Of a stretch of DNA of 64,000 nt, positions 53,251-61,724 are shown one piece after another. Below the pieces are notes generated by a model. The model worked only from the letters and a program-made list of their open reading frames with translations. It was not told where the DNA came from and did no database searches. Numbering within the stretch: the first letter of the stretch is position 1; every line of letters begins with the position of its first letter. The translations under genes and the position numbers were made by a program. The stretch spans positions 121,712-185,711 of the forward strand of contig JAJXWD010000001.1 of NCBI GenBank assembly GCA_021781835.1. Reading direction: 5' to 3'. The stretch comes from Pseudomonadota bacterium (lineage in GTDB: Bacteria; Pseudomonadota; Alphaproteobacteria; Acetobacterales; Acetobacteraceae).

Positions 53251-54105
53251 TTAGATGGGTCGCTTGGAAAGGGGGGGTGTATGGCTCGTAAACCCTCCAG
53301 AGGGTTTAAGAGCGCGTGTCAGCTGCTCCGCGGCACGCATCACAGGATCGGCGCTAACAGCTTGAAATTGAGCCAGCGTGGTATTGAATGACGGCGCGGC
53401 GACGCTCAATCCCGCAATCGGCGTGCCGTCAGTATCGAAAACCGGCGCCGCCAAAACATAAAGACCTGAAACCGTCTCTTGATCCGACACGGCATAGCCA
53501 CGCTCACGCGCGCGCGCGAGCCGATCAAGGATATCATCCAGATCAGTCGGCGTTGTATCCGTCAGCTTCTTGCGTGGCTGGAGTTGCAATATCGAGATTT
53601 GTACCTCCCGCGGCAACCAAGCAAGAATGGCGTGACCAATGGCGGATGAATAAACAGGAATGCGGCTGCCAATGCGAATATCGACACCCAGGCGAACAAG
53701 CCCAGCCTGCATACGCTCAACATACAAAACATCCGCGCCATCGATGACACCGATCGAGGCGGCTTCATTGATCTCACCCGTAAGGCTACGTAAAATCGGC
53801 CTGGCGCGCGTACGAAGATCCGAACGCGCGATCGCGTTGAAGCCTAGATCGAGCACCTTCAAACTCAACCGAAATTTACGGCTGTTTGGTATACGCTCGG
53901 CATATCCAATTTCCGCCAGTGTGTTCAACAAACGAAAAGCCGTGGCATTATCCATGCCGGCTTTGCGCGCCACCTCCGCGATTGTCAGCTCCGGTTCCTG
54001 AGCGGTAAAAGCTTCCAGCACCCGGAAGCCCTTTGCCAAGGATCTGACCGTGTTTTTCGACTGGTCGGCATCCTGCTTCTCGAGCTTTTGGTCGTCACGT
54101 GACAT
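53251..54105 (-). CDS. IclR-family regulator
   Basis: A 284-residue protein with an N-terminal winged HTH (LAKGFRVLEAFTAQEPELTI, then GMDNATAFRLLNTLAEIGYA) and the IclR effector domain (YSSAIGHAILAWLP and a SDQETVSGLYVLAAPV segment). ATG 54105 follows AAGGGGG; the extension upstream is less likely. It is the first gene of the tartrate-type operon, 10 bases before the DapA-like gene. Two CGAATT-N2-AATTCG sites lie upstream, so it is probably self-regulated. Confidence 0.92.
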   Translation of the reverse strand: MSRDDQKLEKQDADQSKNTVRSLAKGFRVLEAFTAQEPELTIAEVARKAGMDNATAFRLLNTLAEIGYAERIPNSRKFRLSLKVLDLGFNAIARSDLRTRARPILRSLTGEINEAASIGVIDGADVLYVERMQAGLVRLGVDIRIGSRIPVYSSAIGHAILAWLPREVQISILQLQPRKKLTDTTPTDLDDILDRLARARERGYAVSDQETVSGLYVLAAPVFDTDGTPIAGLSVAAPSFNTTLAQFQAVSADPVMRAAEQLTRALKPSGGFTSHTPPLSKRPI

Positions 54106-54135
54106 TACATTCGCCCCCTTAAAAAATTCGGAGTA

Positions 54136-54149
54136 CGAATTATAATTCG
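54136..54149. promoter_or_regulatory. IclR operator 1
   Basis: CGAATT-AT-AATTCG, a 6-2-6 palindrome 30 bases upstream of the IclR start. Confidence 0.65.
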
Positions 54150-54227
54150 GAAATCTGTGCCACGAAAGACCCTGATCCATAAAACCCTTCCGCCCTTGGA
54201 CTTTTGTTTGCCGCCGTTTAAATTCGG

Positions 54228-54249
54228 ATTGCGAATTTTAATTCGCAAT
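54228..54249. promoter_or_regulatory. IclR operator 2
   Basis: ATTGCGAATT-TT-AATTCGCAAT, a perfect 10-2-10 palindrome whose centre repeats CGAATT-N2-AATTCG of operator 1. The centres are 96 bases apart. Confidence 0.75.
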
Positions 54250-54562
54250 TTGAACTTTGATAGCTATTCTTATGCCCTGGCGTCAAGTAAAATTTATCCT
54301 GCGTTTCACTGTTTTGCCCCAGATGAGACGGCTCCCCTCCTCCTTCATGGGCGATATGAAGGAACTGGATCATTGCCCCGCGCCTGTCGGCGGTGCTTTT
54401 TTTGGTGAGGAGGCCTGTCAGAGCGCGTGGCCCCCAACATCTCAATCGAGGCAAGAGCGCTGGCCAGCCAGCTTTCACTCAACGCATATCACAAGGCCGG
54501 CATGCTTCACATACCCCGCCGCTGCCTGACACCAGTTACCAGTGTTGCTGTGGGCGGAGCCG
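54250..54562. other. Region with no recognisable gene
   Basis: 313 bases between the IclR operators and the TadE-like genes. Several short frames cross it on both strands but none has a ribosome site or protein-like composition that I would trust. It may contain decayed sequence at the border of the AT-richer operon. Confidence 0.4.
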
Positions 54563-55042
54563 TTATTGCGTCTGGATCGTGCCGCGCGCTGTTTGCGTCG
54601 TCGGGGAGCTGATTCCTGGGAACGGCACCGGCAGGCTGACGGTTGTCGAGACCGAGTACGTTACCAGGGTTTGTTGAATTTGATCCGAGTTGCACAGCCC
54701 TGGCCCGCTGACGGAGGTCGTTTTGGGCGGCGAGCCAGGCGTGACGCACACATAAGACGTGGTAACCACCGGCTGGGTAATCTGGTAATTCGACGACGCG
54801 TTGATCGCCGCGATCACCTCATTGAGCTGGGTGGTATCGGCGGCCGATGTTGGGTTGGTCCAGGCGAAATAATACAGCGCCTCGATGGCCGCATTCAGCT
54901 GAGCGCGGGATGAAATGAGAATGATCAGATCCGAACTGCCCATGAACAACGGCAATAAAAACAGGCTCGCCACCAGGGCAAACTCAACGGTTACGCTAGC
55001 TTGGCGGCCTCTTTGGATAAGGCGGCGAAAAATCATGTGCAT
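54563..55042 (-). CDS. TadE-like pilus assembly protein
   Basis: A 159-residue protein with the TadE-like N-terminus: basic RRLIQRGRQAS, then VTVEFALVASLFLLPLFMGSSDLIIL with the Glu found at position 5 of processed pseudopilins. The rest is a periplasmic beta-rich domain with two cysteines. The start is ATG 55042 or ATG 55036; the latter overlaps the upstream stop (ATGA). It forms a tight cluster with two similar genes. No tad secretion ATPase or pilin gene is in the window. Confidence 0.82.
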   Translation of the reverse strand: MHMIFRRLIQRGRQASVTVEFALVASLFLLPLFMGSSDLIILISSRAQLNAAIEALYYFAWTNPTSAADTTQLNEVIAAINASSNYQITQPVVTTSYVCVTPGSPPKTTSVSGPGLCNSDQIQQTLVTYSVSTTVSLPVPFPGISSPTTQTARGTIQTQ

Positions 55043-55596
55043 GACGACGCCACCACGGTTGGAATGTCAAAACTACCCATGACCGTCCCGACAGTCGTGA
55101 TGTGCAGCGGAATCGTATGGACAAATCCGGCAAACCCGATGGGCGACCAGTTATAAGTAACCGCCAGCGTTAAATACACGCCATGCCATTCGCCCGTACC
55201 TGTGCCGTCGCTATTGTTCGTCCAGTTGATGGTCAGTTGCGGGTTGCTGCTGGTCGCTGTCCCCGCGGAAGGCAGAGGCGGCTGACCGTATTTGTCGAAA
55301 TACCCGATAATCTGGGTGGTGGTGGGGCAAGTCATGATGCCGGTCGTGGCATATTGCTGCGAGGCATACATCGCCGCCGTGCGCACGGTGGCCTGGGCGG
55401 CGCGTCCCATCGTGCTCAACGAAAATCCCAGCATGCCGAGATTCAAAATCGCCATCAGGAAGGCCATGATCGCCATGCCCGCCAACGCGAATTCCACCGC
55501 CGCCGCCGCCCGCCTGGCCCGCCGCCAGCGCCAAGCGAGCCTCATCACCAAGCCAAGCCTTCCAGGCATGTCCGGCGTTTCCAAAGCGCACCTCAC
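55033..55596 (-). CDS. TadE-like pilus assembly protein
   Basis: A 187-residue protein. Basic start, then RRAAAAVEFALAGMAIMAFLMAILNLGMLGF, the TadE/TadG-type membrane segment (shown in part: AAAAVEFALAGMAIM). The C-terminal domain is beta-rich and Thr/Asn/Gly-rich with two cysteines. It starts at GTG 55596, two bases after the stop of the TadG-like gene. Likely a minor pseudopilin in Flp/Tad-type pili. Confidence 0.8.
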   Translation of the reverse strand: MRCALETPDMPGRLGLVMRLAWRWRRARRAAAAVEFALAGMAIMAFLMAILNLGMLGFSLSTMGRAAQATVRTAAMYASQQYATTGIMTCPTTTQIIGYFDKYGQPPLPSAGTATSSNPQLTINWTNNSDGTGTGEWHGVYLTLAVTYNWSPIGFAGFVHTIPLHITTVGTVMGSFDIPTVVASSCT

Positions 55597-55598
55597 GG

Positions 55599-57338
55599 CT
55601 ATTGCACCAACAGCACGGACGAGGTCGTCGTCGTCACTGTTTTAATCAGCATGGCCGCCAGATCATTGCTGTTCGTGCCAATGGAGATATTGAGCGTACC
55701 CCCGCCGCTGACCTTGAAATTATCGGCCAGAATGCCCAGCGTGCCGCCCTGGGTGGAACTGATTGAAGAACCGCCTGTACTGGTGAACGAGGCTTTGGGT
55801 GTATAAATAATGCCGTTGATCGTCGAAGCCGCGCCGCCGTTCAGGGTGCCGCCGGTCGTATCGTTGCGCGCCTCGTAAATCAGCACACCGCAAATCCCCA
55901 AGCCATTTTCAATGGTGGTCATGTTGTAGAGTGTGTCGGTCTGGTTGTTCTGCGTGTCCGCGGGCGCGTTATAGTAAGCAGGGGCAACACAGTCGGCCGT
56001 ATTGCTTGGGGCGTTTAGATTCAAGGCCGTGCTGTTGCCGCCCAGCGAATATGAGGTGGTTCCCTCGAATACAAAGGTCGATCCGGTCCCCACTGTATTG
56101 ATATTCCCCCCTCCTCCCGCACTCAACCCAGAGGAGCCGTCGAAATAATAAATGCCGGGACCAAAATAGATATTGGTCTGGCTGCCGCCGGAAAAGCCAT
56201 TATTGAAAAAATAGCTGACGCTCGCGCCGTCCGAATTCGTACCATAATTAGTCAAGGCCGTGCCGGTATCGGTGGCGCAAGACGAGGTTTGGCAAAAATA
56301 CACGCTCCCTTGCGGCGGAATGGTATAGCCGTTTTGGCCGTTCAAGCTGGCATCGTAAAGGCAATAAGTTAATTGCTCTCCGTCCGCGTTCGTCGGAGGA
56401 TAGATCAACACGCTCGCCCCATTGCCGCTGCCGCTGATGGTTCTTTCAAGACAAGGGGGAATGGAGCTCAGGTTGGAGGACGAATCATACCAGAATGTCG
56501 GCGCATCCCCCATATAATAGAGCGGATCGGACATGACCGATGCCCCGGTGACGATGTTAGTGCTGCCCCCAGCCGCCGAGACTGTTGAATTATTGTCGGT
56601 ATAGACACAGCCCGCGGTAAAAATACTGGCGCCGGTGGTGTTGGTGGTTTCGATTGTCGAGCCGCCGACGGCCGAAATGGCGGAGGTGCTGGCCGTGCCG
56701 CCGCAGCCGTTCGAATCGGCGGTGATATTGCACCCGTTGGCGTTCACCGTGCTCGTGCCGCCAGTGGTGCCCAGATTGCCGATCGTCGATTCGCCGGCCG
56801 AACCGAGCGAGACGAGGCAGGATCCCCCTGTCGATGTCGTTACCGCTTTATAGTCGGCCACGGCGGTGGCGCTTTGCAGCCCCGCCGCCAGCCCGGCTAC
56901 CCCCTCACCCTGCACGGACGACAGAAAGCTCGGCCGCGGTATGGTGGCCGTGGCCGTCCAGCTATTCACCGTCGTGCCGGTCGGCGTGGTCGGCGTGGTC
57001 AGCCCCAAGGTCACCGATGAGCTGGTGAGGTTGAAACTATTATTCGAGGCGTTGTTGGCCGCGGCCACCGCGTAGGGCATCGCATCGTTGGTCGTGCTGA
57101 CATTATAGCCCGATTGCGCATTCACCCGCGCCGCCTCAAGGGCGGCGGCATCCGCCGCCGACTGCAAGGCCGTCTGGTTCTGGTACCAATAGCCGACATC
57201 GACCGAAAGCCCGGTGATCGCGACCAGAAATGGAGCCGCCAAGGCAAAAATCAGCGCCACCCCAGCCTCACGGTTTCGCACCTTGCGGATGAGTCCGGCC
57301 CCCAAGGAAAAAGCCCGATGAATTAAGCATCCAACCAT
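55599..57338 (-). CDS. TadG-like protein with long Ser/Thr/Gly-rich body
   Basis: About 579 residues from ATG 57338; a GTG at 57419 would add 27 residues, and neither start has a clear ribosome site. Residues near 15-60 form the TadG signature: NREAGVALIFALAAPFLVA then ITGLSVDVGYWYQNQTALQSAADAAALEAA (split here). The remaining 500 residues are unusually rich in Ser, Thr, Gly and Asn with several cysteines, consistent with a surface-exposed beta-helix-like structure. It heads the three-gene Tad-like cluster. Confidence 0.8.
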   Translation of the reverse strand: MVGCLIHRAFSLGAGLIRKVRNREAGVALIFALAAPFLVAITGLSVDVGYWYQNQTALQSAADAAALEAARVNAQSGYNVSTTNDAMPYAVAAANNASNNSFNLTSSSVTLGLTTPTTPTGTTVNSWTATATIPRPSFLSSVQGEGVAGLAAGLQSATAVADYKAVTTSTGGSCLVSLGSAGESTIGNLGTTGGTSTVNANGCNITADSNGCGGTASTSAISAVGGSTIETTNTTGASIFTAGCVYTDNNSTVSAAGGSTNIVTGASVMSDPLYYMGDAPTFWYDSSSNLSSIPPCLERTISGSGNGASVLIYPPTNADGEQLTYCLYDASLNGQNGYTIPPQGSVYFCQTSSCATDTGTALTNYGTNSDGASVSYFFNNGFSGGSQTNIYFGPGIYYFDGSSGLSAGGGGNINTVGTGSTFVFEGTTSYSLGGNSTALNLNAPSNTADCVAPAYYNAPADTQNNQTDTLYNMTTIENGLGICGVLIYEARNDTTGGTLNGGAASTINGIIYTPKASFTSTGGSSISSTQGGTLGILADNFKVSGGGTLNISIGTNSNDLAAMLIKTVTTTTSSVLLVQ

Positions 57339-57548
57339 CTGAGAATTATCCAAACAAAACCGCAGGTTGAGAGCCTGCTTAATTTTAATTATTAGCACAT
57401 AACCAGCAAAACCCCTCACTGAAAATTTACTTACTCAACCATCAGGAGCGCCGATGGCGCCAAGCTCCTCAGATTTTTTTGTACACGATTGTTTTTGAAA
57501 ATTTTCTAGACACGCCTCCTGAGAGGCCACCGGCAACCTCCCCTCCCT

Positions 57549-58061
57549 TCAGGGGGCGAAATGCAGCCGTTTGAGCACTTCCGCCACCACTTCACCGGCT
57601 GGCGGGCCGGTTTCTATGGTGATGGAAGGCTCGTCCGGGCGCGGCTCCTCCAGCGTTTCAAACTGGCTGCCGAGCAGGCTGGCGGGCATGTAATGGCCCT
57701 GGCGCGTTGCCAGCCGGCTTTCAATCAGCTCGAAATTGCCGCGCAGATAGACAAAGCAAACATCGTGCGCGCCATCCGCGATAATTTCGCGATACCGCCG
57801 GCGCAGGGCCGAGCAGGCGATGATCCCGCTCTTGCCCGCCCCCCGCCAGCCGGCGATCAGCCGCGCGATCTCGCGCAGCCAGGGTTCGCGGTCCACATCC
57901 GTCAGCGGTATGCCCTGGCGCATCTTCTCGACATTCTCGCGCGTATGCAGCGCGTCGCCCTCGATGAAATCCCAGCCCAGCCTGCCGGCCAGCATGGCGG
58001 CGACGGTGGATTTGCCGCAGCCCGACACCCCCATGACGATGATGAACCGCATCGCGCTCAT
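57549..58061 (-). CDS. gntK: Gluconokinase
   Basis: A 170-residue shikimate-kinase-fold enzyme: P-loop GVSGCGKST at residues 11-19, then FIEGDALHTRENVEKMRQGIPLTD with the substrate-binding DxxH, and CSALRRRYR. It phosphorylates gluconate to 6-phosphogluconate for the pentose phosphate or Entner-Doudoroff route. Its start overlaps the stop of the MFS carrier gene (ATGA). Confidence 0.95.
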   Translation of the reverse strand: MSAMRFIIVMGVSGCGKSTVAAMLAGRLGWDFIEGDALHTRENVEKMRQGIPLTDVDREPWLREIARLIAGWRGAGKSGIIACSALRRRYREIIADGAHDVCFVYLRGNFELIESRLATRQGHYMPASLLGSQFETLEEPRPDEPSITIETGPPAGEVVAEVLKRLHFAP

Positions 58062-59335
58062 TCCGGCGCCTTGATCGGCTCGATCCGCCCGAGCACGACA
58101 ACATAGAAGAAAATGCCCACCAGCAGCACGATACCCGCGACCAGAAAGGCGGTCTCGAAGTTATTGCCGGACCCGACGATGAAGCCGGTGACAATCGGCG
58201 CGACCACTCCCATCATGTTGTTGAGAAAATTCATGATGCCGCCAATGGTGCCGGTGCCGCCCTTGGGCGCGATCAGCGAGGGGATGGACCAGCCGACCGG
58301 CGCGGAGGCCGCAAGGCCCGACAAGGCGATGGATATCCAGATAATCGCCCAGACGGGATTGGTGGTCTGGGTGGCGCCAAACACCGCCAGCCCAAACAGC
58401 ATGCCCACCACCAGCACGGCCTTGCGCACCTTGGTCTCATCATGCCCAGCGGCAACCAGACGGTCCACCAGGAAGCCGCCCAGGAGAATGTCGGCGGCGG
58501 TGGCGCAAACCCAGGGGATGGTGGTGAAAGCTGCGGATTTGAGGATGCTCATGTGCATCGCCTGCACCAGATAACCCGGCAGCCAGGTAAGAAAGAGGTA
58601 GAAGCTGTAGCCATAGGCGGCAAAGCCCAGGCTCAGCCCCCAGACTTTCGGCTGGCGCAGCAGATAGGCCAGCATCGCGCCGGCGCCAGCGCTGGCGGCT
58701 CCTTCCGGCGTGGCGCCGCCCTCGATCATATAGTCATGCTCCTCGCGGCTCAGCTTCGGATCGGCCGCGGGATCACGGTAGATAAAATAAAAAGCGAGGA
58801 AATAGAGAAAGCTCAGAAGGGCGGTGACACCAAACCCCCAGCGCCAGCCATAGCCGACCACGACAAAGGCAACCAAGGGCACGCCGATGACATTGGAAAA
58901 CTTCGCCGCCCCGTCGAACAGAGAAGTGGCGACGGAGCGTTCCTGGCGCGGAAACCAATAGCCGGTGGCCTTGGCGCTAGCGGGAAAACCAGGCGCCTCG
59001 GCAATGCCCAGCAGCATGCGCGCCGCGAAAATACCGCCAAAACCGCCGGTAAAGGCCACGGCCCCCGAGGCAATGGCCCACAAAAACGCCCCCCAGCGCC
59101 CGATACGGGTAACGCCGAACCGGTCCAGGATCATGCCCACCGGAATCTGCGCCAGCGCGTAGGACCAGAAGAAAGCGCTGAACAGCAGCCCCATATCGGC
59201 GGTGGTGAGGTGAAACTCCGCCTTCAGCTGCGGCGCGGCGACGGAAAGATTGATCCGGTCGATATAGTTGATCAGCACGCCGGTGCCGAGCAGGCCGCCG
59301 ATAACCCAGCGGCGACGGGGGATGGTGGTGCTCAT
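58058..59335 (-). CDS. MFS transporter, anion:cation symporter type (sugar acid)
   Basis: A 425-residue MFS carrier with 12 helices. INYIDRINLSVAAPQLKAEF and GILLGIAEAPGFPASAKA-like segments (here MLLGIAEAPGFPASAKATGY) are typical of the ACS family, which includes hexuronate, galactonate and gluconate carriers. Coupled to gntK by a 4-base overlap, it most likely imports gluconate or a close sugar acid. Controlled by the divergent LacI-type regulator. Confidence 0.88.
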   Translation of the reverse strand: MSTTIPRRRWVIGGLLGTGVLINYIDRINLSVAAPQLKAEFHLTTADMGLLFSAFFWSYALAQIPVGMILDRFGVTRIGRWGAFLWAIASGAVAFTGGFGGIFAARMLLGIAEAPGFPASAKATGYWFPRQERSVATSLFDGAAKFSNVIGVPLVAFVVVGYGWRWGFGVTALLSFLYFLAFYFIYRDPAADPKLSREEHDYMIEGGATPEGAASAGAGAMLAYLLRQPKVWGLSLGFAAYGYSFYLFLTWLPGYLVQAMHMSILKSAAFTTIPWVCATAADILLGGFLVDRLVAAGHDETKVRKAVLVVGMLFGLAVFGATQTTNPVWAIIWISIALSGLAASAPVGWSIPSLIAPKGGTGTIGGIMNFLNNMMGVVAPIVTGFIVGSGNNFETAFLVAGIVLLVGIFFYVVVLGRIEPIKAPE

Positions 59336-59367
59336 GCTTCCTCCTGGGAAAATTGTTTATGCGTATT

Positions 59368-59383
59368 TGGTAGCGCTAACATA
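59368..59383. promoter_or_regulatory. GntR/LacI-type operator of the gluconate operon
   Basis: TTGGTAGCGCTAACAT is an imperfect 16-base palindrome centred on AGCGCT, close in layout to the E. coli GntR site. It lies between the carrier gene and the LacI-type regulator. Confidence 0.65.
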
Positions 59384-59448
59384 TAGCCCCACCATATGGT
59401 CTCGTAAATGCGGAATCTGTTATGCGCTGTGACTCAGGAGGCGAAAAA

Positions 59449-60471
59449 ATGGCCGGGCGTAAACCGCGCGCCACCATAACGGGGCGCGTGACGATGCAGG
59501 ACGTGGCGACGGAAGCGGGCACCAGCATGATCAGCGTGTCGCGCGTGTTTCGGGGCGGCGGGTTGGTGAGCCCTGCCTTGCGGGCGCGGATCGAGGCGGC
59601 GGCGGGCAAGCTCGGCTATGTGCCAGACCGCGCCGCCAGCGCCCTGGCCTCGGCACGCTCTATGAATGTGGCGGTGCTGATCCCCTCGATCACCAATACC
59701 GTGTTCGTGGAGATGCTGGCCGGGATCGACGCGGAACTCTCCCCGCACGGCTATCAGATGATCATGGCGACCACCCTCTATTCCGCCGCCGAGGAGCTGC
59801 GGCTGTTGCGCGGCCTGCTTGCCTTCCGGCCGGACGGGGTGCTGTTGACCGGCATCAACCACCTGCCCGCCACGCTAAAACTGCTGCAAAGCCCGGCCGT
59901 GCCGGTGGTGCATATGATGGAGCTCAACAACCAGCCGGGCAGCTATTCCGTCGGCTTCTCGCAAGAAGAGGGCGGCGCGGCGGTGGCCCGGCATTTTCTG
60001 GCGCGCGGTTATCGCCGGCTCGGCTTCGCCGCCGCCCAGCTTGACCCGCGCACCCTCGCCCGGGGAGAGGGGTTCCGGCGGGCGGTGATGGCGGCGGGCG
60101 AGGCCGCGCCTTACGAGCTGATGGTGGCGCAGCGCTCCTCGGTGGCGCTGGGGGCGCAATTGCTTGACGAGGCGCTGGCGGCCCAGCCCGATATCGACGC
60201 GCTGTTTTTCTGCAATGACGATCTCGCCCAGGGCGCGCTGTTCCACGCCCAGCGTCTGGGGCTGGCCGTGCCGGGGCGGGTGGCGATCGCCGGGTTCAAC
60301 GATCTGCCGGCCTCGGCCTGGACCTGTCCGGCCCTCACCAGCGTCGCCACCCCGCGCGAGCAGGTCGGGCGTCAGGCGGCCGCCATGCTGCTGGAGCTGA
60401 TGGCCGGCCGCGCCCCGCCCTCCCCTCGTGTCGATCTCGGCCTCACCCTGAACATCCGCGAGACCAGCTAA
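59449..60471 (+). CDS. LacI-family regulator, GntR-like
   Basis: A 340-residue protein. ATG 59449 follows AGGAGG; an in-frame ATG at 59422 lacks a site. Residues 15-70 form the LacI HTH and hinge (VTMQDVATEAGTSMISVSRV, then AAGKLGYVPDRAASALASAR). The sugar-binding domain follows, with FCNDDLAQGALFHAQR near the end. It most likely represses the gntK/carrier operon until gluconate or its phosphate is present. Confidence 0.92.
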   Translation: MAGRKPRATITGRVTMQDVATEAGTSMISVSRVFRGGGLVSPALRARIEAAAGKLGYVPDRAASALASARSMNVAVLIPSITNTVFVEMLAGIDAELSPHGYQMIMATTLYSAAEELRLLRGLLAFRPDGVLLTGINHLPATLKLLQSPAVPVVHMMELNNQPGSYSVGFSQEEGGAAVARHFLARGYRRLGFAAAQLDPRTLARGEGFRRAVMAAGEAAPYELMVAQRSSVALGAQLLDEALAAQPDIDALFFCNDDLAQGALFHAQRLGLAVPGRVAIAGFNDLPASAWTCPALTSVATPREQVGRQAAAMLLELMAGRAPPSPRVDLGLTLNIRETS

Positions 60472-60542
60472 ACCAATGAACTTGAGCGCCCAAACAAAGC
60501 CAGAGCGGGCGCGCTTCAGCGCATCCCGTTTTCAGGCCACGC

Positions 60543-61550
60543 CTACAAACCGTATTTGGTTATGAGCAAGGGCGCGGCAACGCGATCCTGAGGCTGCGTG
60601 CTTCCCGACATTTTCACGGCACGCACAATCTCGATCGCCTGCGTCAGCTCCATTTCCAGGTCGTGCGCGATGACAAAATCCATGAGCCCGCCCTCGAGCA
60701 GGCGGCGGGAACTCCTGGTCAGCTCATGCCCGATAAACACGCAGCTCTTGCCGCTCTCCTTGATTGCCTCGGCAATGCCGGTATTGGCGCCGGCGACATT
60801 ATAAATGCCCACGGGGGGGGTGTCCGAGGCCAGAAGCCGCGCCGCCGCCGCTTTCGAGACCGCCGGATCGTCATGCGAGCCGACATTTTCCGCCAGGGCC
60901 AAATGCGGGAACTCCATCCGGATCACACGGCGAAACCCGGTTTCCCGCTCCTCCTGGCACGCGAAAGGGGCGCTCACGAAAACAACCACCACGCCCTGCC
61001 CCGCCCGCACCAGCCGCCCCATCAAAAATCCCGCATTGCACCCCGCCGCCACCTGGTTGATGCCGACATAGGCCGTCCGGCCGGAGGCTGGGATATCTGT
61101 GGTCAAACAGACAACCGCGATGCCCCGGGCGGTCAGGTCGCGCACCGCGTTGATGATGGCCGGATGCTCCCAGGCCACTAGGAGTACGCCATCAATGCCA
61201 TCCTCGATGGCGGCCAGCCCTTCGGCAAAGGCCAGGGGGTCGACCTCCTGCGTCAGGGTCGTGCCCACATCGATCGCAACATGCGGGTTGGCGGCGGTGA
61301 AATGCTGGACAGCCACCTGCAGCGTCTCGTTAAACCCTTGACCAGAAATACAGCGCAGCACGATCCGCAAGGGCCGCTCGGTTGGTTGCGCGCCATGCCT
61401 GAGCCGCTCAATGGCCCGCCGGACCGCCTCGCCGCGCGCCGCGCTGACGCCCCCGCGCCCATTGATGACCCGATCCACCGTCGCCGTGGAAACTCCGGCA
61501 GCGGCGGCAATCTCAAAAACGGTCGGCCCCTGCCAGTTGATTCGCGTCAC
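60543..61550 (-). CDS. LacI-family regulator
   Basis: A 335-residue protein with the LacI HTH (TVFEIAAAAGVSTATVDRVI) and a periplasmic-binding-protein-like effector domain closer to ribose/inositol-binding proteins (VGINQVAAGCNAGFLMGRLV; YNVAGANTGIAEAIKES). It is divergent from the isomerase/dehydrogenase pair and probably represses it via the palindromes at 61559-61579 and 61661-61685. Confidence 0.92.
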   Translation of the reverse strand: MTRINWQGPTVFEIAAAAGVSTATVDRVINGRGGVSAARGEAVRRAIERLRHGAQPTERPLRIVLRCISGQGFNETLQVAVQHFTAANPHVAIDVGTTLTQEVDPLAFAEGLAAIEDGIDGVLLVAWEHPAIINAVRDLTARGIAVVCLTTDIPASGRTAYVGINQVAAGCNAGFLMGRLVRAGQGVVVVFVSAPFACQEERETGFRRVIRMEFPHLALAENVGSHDDPAVSKAAAARLLASDTPPVGIYNVAGANTGIAEAIKESGKSCVFIGHELTRSSRRLLEGGLMDFVIAHDLEMELTQAIEIVRAVKMSGSTQPQDRVAAPLLITKYGL

Positions 61551-61558
61551 GTCACACC

Positions 61559-61579
61559 TTTGATGTTGTTTACATCAAA
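61559..61579. promoter_or_regulatory. LacI-type operator 1
   Basis: TTTGATGT-TGTTT-ACATCAAA is a perfect 8-5-8 palindrome, 9 bases upstream of the lacI-type start. Confidence 0.7.
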
Positions 61580-61660
61580 TAAAACACCACCCCTCCCCCG
61601 TCAAACATCAAAAAGCGTGTTTTTACGCTTGCAGACTGTGTATCCATCGTATAAGAAATA

Positions 61661-61685
61661 AATAACATCAATTTTTGATGTTATT
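61661..61685. promoter_or_regulatory. LacI-type operator 2
   Basis: AATAACATCAA-TTT-TTGATGTTATT is a perfect 11-3-11 palindrome, 39 bases upstream of the isomerase start. It shares ACATCAA/TTGATGT with operator 1, but the half-sites are in the opposite (outward) order. Confidence 0.7.
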
Positions 61686-61724
61686 TAAATCAAAAATCCG
61701 CGAGACGTGAAGGCTCTGAATCTC

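Noticed and set aside
54218..54478. 86-codon minus-strand frame near the IclR operators
   Set aside because: It overlaps the operator palindrome and has no recognisable domain; considered as a transposase remnant but there is no motif to support that.
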